Positions 1-7,200 of a DNA stretch of 10,000 nucleotides are shown piece after piece (within the stretch, counting starts at the first letter, position 1; the number at the start of each line of letters is the position of its first letter). The notes under the pieces are model-generated. The model made no database searches, was not told where the DNA came from, and saw nothing but the letters and a program-made list of their open reading frames with translations. This DNA comes from Desulfomonile sp. (GTDB lineage Bacteria; Desulfobacterota; Desulfomonilia; Desulfomonilales; Desulfomonilaceae): contig JAIWNO010000070.1 in assembly GCA_020216785.1 (NCBI GenBank), positions 1-10,000 of the forward strand, given 5' to 3'. The position numbers and the translations under genes are program-made.

Positions 1-28
1 GTACCTCGGCAATCAATTCAGAATGTGA
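1..28 (+). CDS. lptB: Lipopolysaccharide export ABC transporter ATPase LptB, C-terminal end only
   Basis: The first 28 bases read in the frame starting at base 2 as YLGNQFRM followed by a TGA stop at 26-28. This matches the usual C-terminus of LptB, which in E. coli ends in a very similar YLGEDFRL. LptB is the cytoplasmic ATPase that drives LptB2FGC in lipopolysaccharide extraction from the inner membrane. The identification rests on only eight residues plus context: lptB immediately upstream of rpoN is a very common proteobacterial arrangement, and the 15-base gap to the rpoN start suggests one transcript. The bulk of the gene lies outside the window, so no catalytic motif can be checked. 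Confidence 0.8.
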
Positions 29-43
29 TCACCTACGGTCGCG

Positions 44-1474
44 ATGGCTCTTCATATACGACAGACTATACGCCAAGTCCAACAGCTCGTGATGACGCCT
101 CAGCTCCAGCAGGCGATCAAGCTTCTCCAGTACAACCACTTGGAGATGATGGACGTCCTAGAGCAAGAACTGAAAGAAAATCCTTGTCTGGAAGCGGTCG
201 CGGAAGATGAGCCTTTCACGGACGTGGAAGGAGTGGACCGCAACGATCTCAAGGCGCTTGAGGATTCTGCCAAAGAACCCGAAACGTCACAGCCCGACAT
301 ACTCGACGTAGACTGGCAGAATTATCTGGAGAGCTACGGCACGGACAACGCTCCGCCCAACCCGGACGCGGCTTCCCGACCTTTGCTGGACAATCTGGCA
401 GCTCAGAACCAGGGCCTTTTCACCTACCTTTTCCATCAGCTTCAGCTGAGCAAGATCGAGGGAGAAGACCGGCGCATCGCACTGAACATCATCGGCAATG
501 TGGACGAACGGGGCTATTTGGACGCGACCCTTGAGGAACTCGCCGAGTCGCTTTCGGTAGACCGCGCGGAAGTGGAGCGCGTACTGGAGCTGGTGCAGCA
601 ATTCGACCCGGCTGGCGTCGCAGCCCGCGATCTTCGAGAATGCCTCCTGATTCAGGCCAGAAGCCTGCCCGACGCGAATGGGCTCCCCGTGCGAGTCCTC
701 GAAGAAGCGTTCGACGTTTTCCAGCTGGGCAAGCTCGACAAAGTGGCTCGAAAGCTCAAGGTGTCCCTTGCCGAGGTGGAAGCAGCGTCACGCATCATCG
801 CGTCGTTGGAACCGCGGCCAGGCCGCCCGTTCTCGTTGTCCGACACCAACTACGTGGTGCCTGACATTTTCGTGTTCAAAGTCGGCAATGATTACACTAT
901 CTTACTCAATGACGATGGCTTGCCCAGGCTGAAAATCAGCTCGTTTTATCAGCAGCAACTTCACGCGGATCCCGGCCGTTCGATCACGCGTGATTATATT
1001 CAAGAAAAGATGCGCGGCGCGATGTGGCTTATTAAGAGTATCCATCAGCGCCAGCGCACGATCTACAAGGTGGCTCGATCCATCGTGAACTTCCAACGGG
1101 AGTTCTTCGACAAGGGGATCGCGTATCTGAAACCGCTCGTGCTTAAGGACGTGGCCATGGACGTTGAGATGCACGAGTCCACTATCAGTCGCGTCACCAC
1201 GAATAAGTATATGAATACCCCAAGAGGGATTTTTGAGCTGAAGTATTTCTTCAACTCGGGGATAAAGCACGGGTCCGATGCTATTGCCTCGGAATCCGTC
1301 AAGAACCAGATTCTTCGGATCATCAAGAACGAAGATCCAAAACGGCCGGTGAGCGATAAGGAAATCGTCGAGGATCTTGCGCGATACAAGATTCGCATCG
1401 CTCGCCGCACAGTTGCCAAGTATCGTGAATTACTAGGCATTCCTTCTTCGAGCAAGAGGAAGAAGAAATTTTAG
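44..1474 (+). CDS. rpoN: RNA polymerase sigma-54 factor RpoN
   Basis: Sigma-54 directs core RNA polymerase to -24/-12 promoters and needs an AAA+ enhancer-binding activator to melt them. The 476-residue length is normal for the family. Region I (about 1-50) is the Gln/Leu-rich activator-interacting segment, with RQTIRQVQQLVMTPQLQQAI near the start and ENPCLE at 45-50. An acidic Region II linker (about 51-110) follows, then the core-binding domain (about 115-300). The helix-turn-helix is around 371-403 (MHESTISRVTTNKYM), and the diagnostic RpoN box ARRTVAKYRE lies at 453-462 and reads the -24 element. The tail is basic (KRKKK). An in-frame TGA at 26-28 limits the start, and ATG at 44 gives the canonical N-terminus, although no clear Shine-Dalgarno sequence is seen. 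It sits 15 bases after lptB and 42 bases before hpf. Confidence 0.98.
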   Translation: MALHIRQTIRQVQQLVMTPQLQQAIKLLQYNHLEMMDVLEQELKENPCLEAVAEDEPFTDVEGVDRNDLKALEDSAKEPETSQPDILDVDWQNYLESYGTDNAPPNPDAASRPLLDNLAAQNQGLFTYLFHQLQLSKIEGEDRRIALNIIGNVDERGYLDATLEELAESLSVDRAEVERVLELVQQFDPAGVAARDLRECLLIQARSLPDANGLPVRVLEEAFDVFQLGKLDKVARKLKVSLAEVEAASRIIASLEPRPGRPFSLSDTNYVVPDIFVFKVGNDYTILLNDDGLPRLKISSFYQQQLHADPGRSITRDYIQEKMRGAMWLIKSIHQRQRTIYKVARSIVNFQREFFDKGIAYLKPLVLKDVAMDVEMHESTISRVTTNKYMNTPRGIFELKYFFNSGIKHGSDAIASESVKNQILRIIKNEDPKRPVSDKEIVEDLARYKIRIARRTVAKYRELLGIPSSSKRKKKF

Positions 1475-1500
1475 TTTTCCCATTCACAGTCACCGTGCTA

Positions 1501-1507
1501 AAGGAGG
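1501..1507 (+). promoter_or_regulatory. Strong ribosome binding site of hpf
   Basis: AAGGAGG, preceded by a further A, lies 9 bases before the ATG at 1517. It is the best Shine-Dalgarno match in the window and fixes the hpf start. It is much stronger than the sites before rpoN and ptsN, which fits a product needed in large, ribosome-stoichiometric amounts. Confidence 0.85.
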
Positions 1508-1516
1508 CGACTTTCA

Positions 1517-2059
1517 ATGCAAGTCTCAGTGACATTCAGACATATGGAACCGTCCGACGCGCTGAAGACCTACGCCCAGGAGAGGATCTCGCGGCTCGTC
1601 AAGTACGTGGATAGGCCCATGGACGGCCAGGTCACCCTGAGCGTGCAGAAGTTCCGCCATATGGTGGAAGTCACGCTCAACGCGGACGGTATCCGCATCA
1701 CCGGCGGCGAATCTCACGAAGATATGTACGCCGCAATCGATCTTGTGACGGACAAGATTGAGCGTCAGGTAAAAAAGTATCGTCAAAAAATCCGGAAGCA
1801 TAAGCCGACTCCCGGAAAGGAGCTCCGGTGGAAAAGGGAGATCTACGAGCCAACGAGCTTCGAGGACGAGCGCCAGCCTGTCGTAGTTCGCACGGAGAGC
1901 TATTTCGTCAAACCCATGTCCGTAGACGAGGCTGCCATGCAAATGGATTTGAGCGAACGGGAGTTTCTTGTATTCAACAACGCTTCCTCTCAGACGGTCA
2001 ACGTTATTTACCGAAGAAGAGACGGGAACTACGGACTGATAGTTCCTCAGAACGTATAG
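1517..2059 (+). CDS. hpf: Ribosome hibernation promoting factor, long form
   Basis: HPF binds the 30S decoding centre in stationary or starved cells and blocks tRNA and mRNA binding. The 180-residue protein is the long form: an N-terminal S30AE/YfiA domain (about 1-97, with QVSVTFRHMEPSDALKTYA at the start and the basic helix KIERQVKKYRQKIRKHK at 80-96), a charged linker (about 98-120), and a C-terminal dimerisation domain (about 121-177, with VVRTESYFVKPMSVDEAAMQ and NVIYRRRDGNYGLIVP). In characterised long HPFs that C-terminal domain joins two 70S ribosomes into 100S dimers. Its place between rpoN and ptsN is the usual proteobacterial order; long forms there are common outside gamma-proteobacteria, where the short form prevails. 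The family assignment is secure; the 100S function is inferred from domain content. Confidence 0.96.
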   Translation: MQVSVTFRHMEPSDALKTYAQERISRLVKYVDRPMDGQVTLSVQKFRHMVEVTLNADGIRITGGESHEDMYAAIDLVTDKIERQVKKYRQKIRKHKPTPGKELRWKREIYEPTSFEDERQPVVVRTESYFVKPMSVDEAAMQMDLSEREFLVFNNASSQTVNVIYRRRDGNYGLIVPQNV

Positions 2060-2089
2060 GAGCAGACTACGCATTCTTCCGGTTGGTGC

Positions 2090-2108
2090 CGGCGGCAGCA
2101 AGCCGCTG
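2090..2108 (+). promoter_or_regulatory. GC-rich hairpin between hpf and ptsN
   Basis: The 83-base gap between hpf and ptsN holds a stem-loop: 2090-2096 pairs with 2102-2108 (seven pairs including one G-U) around the five-base loop AGCAA. A competing stem is possible, CCGGCGG at 2089-2095 with CCGCCGG at 2110-2116, so two mutually exclusive folds exist. No T-run follows, so it does not look like a classical intrinsic terminator. It could be an RNA-processing or stability element separating hpf and ptsN expression. The pairing is seen in the sequence; the role is a guess. Confidence 0.4.
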
Positions 2109-2142
2109 ACCGCCGGTAACGGTTGAAACAGAGCTCATTTAC

Positions 2143-2607
2143 ATGCGGATCCTTGATTTTCTTAGTATTGACACGATCATAGCTTCGCTCCGGTCCCAGT
2201 CGAAAGAAGAAGTCCTGGCCGAATTGGTTGAGCCCATCGCCAGGGCTAATTCGCGTCTGGATAGAAGAGTGCTGCTGCAGACGCTGATCGACCGCGAGAA
2301 CCTGGGCAGCACTGGCATAGGCGGCGGAATTGCCATTCCCCACGGAATGTACGACCACTTGGACCGGCTCATGGCCAGTTTTGGAAAGAGCGATGACGGG
2401 GTGGATTTTCATTCAATGGATAACAAGCCCGCTCATCTTTTCTTCCTGTTGGTTGCGCCCAAAAATAACGCGGGCGAACACTTGAAGGCATTAGCGAGGA
2501 TCTCTCGTCTGTTCAAGGACCCTATTCTGAAAAGGGACCTGCAACAGGCGCGGACAGCTGACGATATCTATCGTCTCCTCGAGGAATCCGACCTTCGGTT
2601 GCCCTGA
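2143..2607 (+). CDS. ptsN: PTS system nitrogen regulatory component EIIA-Ntr
   Basis: PtsN is the terminal phosphate acceptor of the nitrogen phosphotransferase relay (PtsP, then NPr, then PtsN); it regulates potassium and nitrogen metabolism by protein contacts rather than transporting sugar. The 154-residue protein is one PTS EIIA type-2 domain. It has the family pattern LIDRENLGSTGIGGGIAIPH at 48-67, in which His67 is the expected phosphorylated residue, and the later FFLLVAPKNNAGEHLKALARIS block. The ATG at 2143 gives the expected N-terminus (MRILDFLS), though its Shine-Dalgarno sequence is poor. No hprK, rapZ or NPr gene follows inside the window; instead there is a 225-base gap and an unrelated redox operon. 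The phosphorelay partners must be elsewhere if present. Confidence 0.95.
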   Translation: MRILDFLSIDTIIASLRSQSKEEVLAELVEPIARANSRLDRRVLLQTLIDRENLGSTGIGGGIAIPHGMYDHLDRLMASFGKSDDGVDFHSMDNKPAHLFFLLVAPKNNAGEHLKALARISRLFKDPILKRDLQQARTADDIYRLLEESDLRLP

Positions 2608-2817
2608 TCTTGCGCTCCAAGGAATTGGTAGGCCGTGGCGTCACTTCCGGCGCAGACGGAGGCGATTGGCTGTTCATAACCCGTCGGCACGGGGGTTCGT
2701 CGCTATGAATTTGCAGAGACCGCTTCTCATAATCGGATATCTTTGAGCCATTGTTTTGTGCAACGCTCAGTCATATGGATAGCAGTGACACCACTCATAA
2801 GCACGTATTTCGTACGT

Positions 2818-2824
2818 GGAAAGG
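2818..2824 (+). promoter_or_regulatory. Ribosome binding site deciding the GTG start of hdrC
   Basis: GGAAAGG lies 8 bases before the GTG at 2833. An in-frame TGA at 2827-2829 blocks any start further upstream except a CTG at 2830, so this site supports the rare-type GTG as the real initiation codon of hdrC. Confidence 0.7.
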
Positions 2825-2832
2825 TCTGACTG

Positions 2833-3387
2833 GTGAGTCTCCCCCCTCTTCACCCCGACGGAGGCGCGTTTCTCGCTGAAGTGGAACGCCGCTCCGGTGT
2901 TCGGGTATCCAAATGTTTCCAGTGTGAGAAATGCACCAGCGGCTGTCCGGTCGCCTGCGACATGGACCTGCCGCCTAATGTGCTCGTCAGGCATATCCAG
3001 CTCGGGCAGCAAGATCCCGTCCTCGCATCGGAAACCATCTGGATATGTGCCTCATGCATTACCTGTTCCACCCGGTGCCCCAACGACATCGACCTCGCAC
3101 ACGTGATGGACGCGCTTCGGCAGATGTCGATGGAGCGGGGTACTGTGAGCCTCCCACGCGTCCAAGCTTTTCATCGGTCTTTCATGGCCGCACTCGCCAC
3201 TCACGGCAGAATTCATGAGATTGAGCTGATCGCTCGTTACAAGCTCAAGACTAAGACCTATCTTGAGGATGCGGAACTTGGCCGCGAGTTGTTCCTCCGA
3301 GGGCGCATCAAACTGCTCCCGGAGCGGGTGCGCAGTCTCCGCGAGGTTCGAGAGATCATCCATCCTCGCGATTCGGATACCGGGTGA
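2833..3387 (+). CDS. hdrC: Heterodisulfide reductase subunit C-like iron-sulfur protein
   Basis: HdrC relays electrons from the flavoprotein HdrA to the catalytic subunit HdrB. The 184-residue cytoplasmic protein has two classic [4Fe-4S] motifs: C28xxC31xxC34xxxC38P and C72xxC75xxC78xxxC82P. Length and motif spacing match HdrC of the soluble HdrABC type; there is no membrane segment, so it is not a fused HdrDE or DsrMK type. The C-terminal half (about 95-184) is helical-looking, with RSFMAALATHGRIHEIELI typical of the family. Translation starts at GTG. It is the first gene of an hdrC-hdrB-hdrA operon and ends 7 bases before hdrB. In a bacterium the physiological substrate of such a complex is often unknown; coenzyme M/coenzyme B chemistry should not be assumed. 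Confidence 0.92.
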   Translation: MSLPPLHPDGGAFLAEVERRSGVRVSKCFQCEKCTSGCPVACDMDLPPNVLVRHIQLGQQDPVLASETIWICASCITCSTRCPNDIDLAHVMDALRQMSMERGTVSLPRVQAFHRSFMAALATHGRIHEIELIARYKLKTKTYLEDAELGRELFLRGRIKLLPERVRSLREVREIIHPRDSDTG

Positions 3388-3394
3388 ATTGACC

Positions 3395-4249
3395 ATGCGA
3401 ATAAACTATTACCCAGGTTGTACACTGCACGGCTCGGCACGGGATTACCACGAGAGCATCGGAGCCGTGTTCACTGCGCTCGGCGTGAGACTCGTGGAAC
3501 TTGAGGACTGGAACTGCTGTGGAGCGAGCAGCGCACATGTGGTGCACCCCGACGCTGCGGTGCAGTTGCCCGCAAGAAACCTCTTGATAGCCGCCGACAC
3601 TGGCGGCCCTGTCCTCGCGCCTTGTGCTGCCTGCTTCCATCGCCTCAAGGTTTGCCAGGCACACCTGAAGAACCATCCCGGTGACCATCCCAGCGCAAGC
3701 GCGGTCGCGACCGTGGAAGTGCTCCACGTGAATCACCTCCTGGTGAGGCGGGATGTGCTTCAAAGCATTCGAGCAAACATCCGGGTCCCGTTGAGCGGGT
3801 TGAGAACCGTTCCATACTACGGCTGCCTGACGGTTCGCCCGCCCGCGGCAATGGGCCATGAGCGGCCTGAGGATCCCCGCGAGATGGATATCGTGCTTGA
3901 GGCACTCGGGGCAGAATTAATCCCTTGGAGCTACAAGACCGACTGCTGTGGCGGCAGTCTTGCCATGACTCGGCCCGACGTGGTGCGTCGACTCTCGGGC
4001 GATCTGTTCGAAGCCGCACGAGAGGCGGGCGGCGAGATTATCGTCACCGATTGTCCTATGTGCCAGGCGAACCTCGACACCCGGCAGCGTGAAATTGAAC
4101 GGGAGCGCCATACCATTCTCGGTATGCCGGTGTTGTACATTACCGAATTGGTCGCGCTCGCGATGGGCCTCACCGAAACGCGGTACTGGTGGCGCAAACA
4201 CCTCGTCGATCCGACGCCTCTCCTAAAAAGCAAAGGCATCGCTGTATGA
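3395..4249 (+). CDS. hdrB: Heterodisulfide reductase subunit B-like CCG-domain protein
   Basis: HdrB is the catalytic subunit in which two non-cubane [4Fe-4S] clusters cleave a disulfide. The 284-residue product has both CCG motifs intact: C9, C41-C42, C77xxC80 in the first (YYPGCTLHGSA, WNCCGASS, PCAAC) and C144, C184-C185, C220xxC223 in the second (YYGCLTVRP, DCCGGS, DCPMC). Spacing matches structurally characterised methanogen HdrB, so both clusters are expected. ATG at 3395 starts directly at the family N-terminus (MRINYYPGC) with GGTGA 7 bases upstream; the in-frame ATG at 3263 would add 44 unrelated residues and overlap hdrC by 125 bases, so I reject it. The stop overlaps the hdrA start as ATGA, suggesting translational coupling. 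The substrate is not evident: a DsrC trisulfide or another thiol/disulfide are possible. Confidence 0.93.
   Translation: MRINYYPGCTLHGSARDYHESIGAVFTALGVRLVELEDWNCCGASSAHVVHPDAAVQLPARNLLIAADTGGPVLAPCAACFHRLKVCQAHLKNHPGDHPSASAVATVEVLHVNHLLVRRDVLQSIRANIRVPLSGLRTVPYYGCLTVRPPAAMGHERPEDPREMDIVLEALGAELIPWSYKTDCCGGSLAMTRPDVVRRLSGDLFEAAREAGGEIIVTDCPMCQANLDTRQREIERERHTILGMPVLYITELVALAMGLTETRYWWRKHLVDPTPLLKSKGIAV
4232..4236 (+). promoter_or_regulatory. Ribosome binding site deciding the hdrA start
   Basis: AAAGG inside the end of hdrB lies 9 bases before ATG 4246, which overlaps the hdrB stop as ATGA. This favours 4246 over an in-frame ATG at 4189, which would add 19 residues from inside hdrB that do not resemble an HdrA N-terminus. 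Confidence 0.6.
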
Positions 4250-7200
4250 GCACTATCGATACTCCTTCATCCGTCGGAAAGACCGGTGCAGTTCTCGTGG
4301 TAGGCGGCGGCATCGGCGGCATGCAGGCCGCGCTCGATCTCGGCAATGCAGGCTTTAAGGTTTATCTCGCGGAGGAAAAGCCAGCGATCGGCGGCCGCAT
4401 GGCGCAGCTCGACAAGACATTCCCAACCAACGACTGCTCCATGTGCACCATTTCGCCGAGGCTCGTCGAAGTCGATAAACACCCCAATATCCGGATTCTC
4501 ACGAATACTGAGGTGCTTGACGTCACCGGCGAAGCGGGCCGATTCACGGTGAAGCTTTTGCGCCGGCCGCGCTATGTCGATATGGAAAAGTGCAACGCAT
4601 GCGGGGACTGCTTTGAGGTCTGTCCCGTTGAAGTACCGAACGAATTCGAAGCCGGGATCGGGCCGCGGAAGGCAATCTACAAGCTCTATCCGCAAGCCAT
4701 CCCGAACAAGGCGGCTGTGCAGAAAGCTGGGACGAGCCCTTGTCAGGCCGCGTGTCCGAGCCACGTGCATGTTCAGGGCTATCTTGCTCTCACCAGAAAA
4801 GGCAAGTTCCGGGAAGCCTTGGCGCTTATCCGGAAAGACTGTCCGTTGCCGTCCGTGTGTGGAAGAGTCTGTGTACGATTTTGCGAGTCGAATTGTTCCC
4901 GAGGCGCAATTGACGAAGCGGTCGCAATCAATGATGTCAAGTGGTTCCTCTCCGATCTGGACGCCGGTGATGATCTGCCGGAACGCGAGCCTGACCGCGG
5001 CCGCTCGGTTGCGGTTGTGGGGGCTGGTCCCGGCGGATTGAGCTGTGCGTATTACCTTGCACTCAGAGGTTATTCGGTCACGGTATTCGAGAAGCAACGG
5101 GAGCCGGGTGGCGTCCTGATGTATGGCATCCCCGAATATCGGCTCCCCAAGTCAGTTCTTGCTCGCGATATCGATTACATTCGGCGGTGCGGTGTTGAAA
5201 TCAAGTGTTCGACCGCTCTTGGTCGGGATTTTACACTTGAAGACCTCCGTGATCGCGGATTTGAAGCAGTATTTCTCGCTGTCGGGTGCTGGACTGGCGT
5301 AAGACTTGGTATCCCGGGCGAAGACACTGCTGGAGTGGTTCAAGGAATCGACTTTTTGAAAGCCTCCGCTCAGGATCGGTCGATCGACCTGGGCACCAGG
5401 GCGGCGGTGATCGGTGGCGGCAACGTGGCAATCGACGCGGCCCGCACCCTGCTGAGGCTTGGGGTCGCAGAAGTGACCATCGTCTATCGACGATCTCGGG
5501 AAGAGATGCCCGCGTACGACGAAGAGATCGACGCTGCCCTGGAAGAAGGAGTCAGCATCCGATATCTCGCGGCACCAGCGGAGATCATCGTGAAGAACGG
5601 CCGCGTAAGCGGCCTGCGGTGCGTCGCGATGGAACTCGGCCCTCCGGATGCGTCCGGCCGCAGGAGACCGATTCCTATTCCAGGCTCGGAGTCTGTAATT
5701 GATGTGGACATGGTGGTTCCTGCCATAGGGCAGAGGGCTGCGCCGGAGTTTCTAAACTCCCTTGTGGACATCAAAACCGCAAAAGGCAACACAATTATCG
5801 TAGACCCACTGACCTACCAGACATCTGTCGACTGGATTTTCGCGGCCGGGGACGTGGCCACGGGACCGCGGACCGTCATTGAAGCCATTGCGGGCGGCAA
5901 AGAGGCGGCGGAGTCGATCCGGCGCTCGCTCGAAGGCGAAGACCTCCGTACGGGGCGCGATTTTTCTCCGACCGTTGCGAGTCCGTCGACGAATGGAATC
6001 AGGCCTTCACCTCGGCTTCGCAAAGCCGCGCTTCCCCCGGACGAGCGGAAGCGAACTTTTGACGAGACGCACCGGGGCTTCGACAAAAGCTCCGCACAGG
6101 CCGAAGCGGATCGCTGCCTCAACTGCGGGATCTGCTCGGAGTGTCTTGAATGCGTGCGAGTCTGCCGAGCGGGGGCAGTCAGGCATGACGAGCGGCCAGA
6201 GGAATTCACCCTGGACGTCGGCGCCGTGATCCTGGTTCCCGGTTTTGACACGTTTCAGGCCGAAATCAAAGGTGAATACGGTTACGGCCGTATGGCGAAC
6301 GTCGTCACATCAATGGAATTCGAGCGGCTCCTTTCCGCTTCAGGGCCGACCGGGGGCGAGGTTCGCAGGCCGTCGGACGGCAGGTATCCGGTGAAGATCG
6401 CGTGGATTCAGTGTGTGGGCTCCCGGGATGTAACGTGCGGCCGGGAGTACTGTTCGAGTGTTTGCTGTATGTACGCAACGAAAGAGGCGATTATCGCCAA
6501 AGAGCATGACGAGCGTATAGAGCCTACGATCTTCTTCAATGATATTCGTGCATTCGGCAAAGGCTTCGAGTTGTACTACGAGACAGCGGCTACAACCCAC
6601 GGTGTCCGATACGTGCGAGGCATCCCTTCAGCAATCAAGGAGGAACAGGGGACCAAGGATTTGATACTATCTTTCCGGGGAGAAGACGGTCGCGTCACCA
6701 GAGAGAAATTCGACATGGCAGTGCTGTCGGTGGGGCTTGAGCCGTCCGCGTCAACGAAGAGGCTTGCCGAGCGCTGCCGTATTAAGCTCAACCGGTTCGG
6801 ATTCGGAGATACGGCCGAATTGACGCCGAATCGCACCAGCCGGCCCGGGGTCTTCGTAGCGGGCGTGTTCGAGGCGCCGATGGACATTCCCGAGTCGGTG
6901 ATGGGCGCCGCATCTGCCGCCGCGCTTTCCGCTGAACTGCTTGGTGAGGTTCGCAATACACTCATCGAGTCTCGTGCGTTTATGGAAGAACGTGACATAC
7001 GCGGGGAAGAGCCTCGAATCGGGGTCTTTGTGTGTCATTGCGGCTCGAATATTGCCAGAATCGTCGACGTGCACGAGGTGGTGCAATATGCCGCGCAACT
7101 CCCTCATGTAGTCCACGCGGAAAACAACCTCTTCACCTGCTCAACCGACACAACTGTGGCAATTGCGGCCACAGTTCGGGAAAAGGGTATCAACCGGCTT

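Noticed and set aside
1526..2101. 191-codon open frame on the minus strand opposite hpf.
   Set aside because: It mirrors a clearly coding + strand gene, resembles no family I recognise, and is explained as an antisense shadow of GC-rich codons.
2678..2697. Small stem-loop after ptsN as a candidate terminator.
   Set aside because: Only five firm base pairs, a bulge before the outer pairs, and no T-run downstream.
3263..3394. Possible upstream ATG start for hdrB at 3263.
   Set aside because: It would overlap hdrC by 125 bases and add 44 residues unlike HdrB; the family N-terminus begins exactly at ATG 3395.
4267..5097. 276-codon open frame on the minus strand opposite the start of hdrA.
   Set aside because: The + strand here encodes conserved HdrA and NfnB-like motifs without interruption; the antisense frame shows no recognisable domain.
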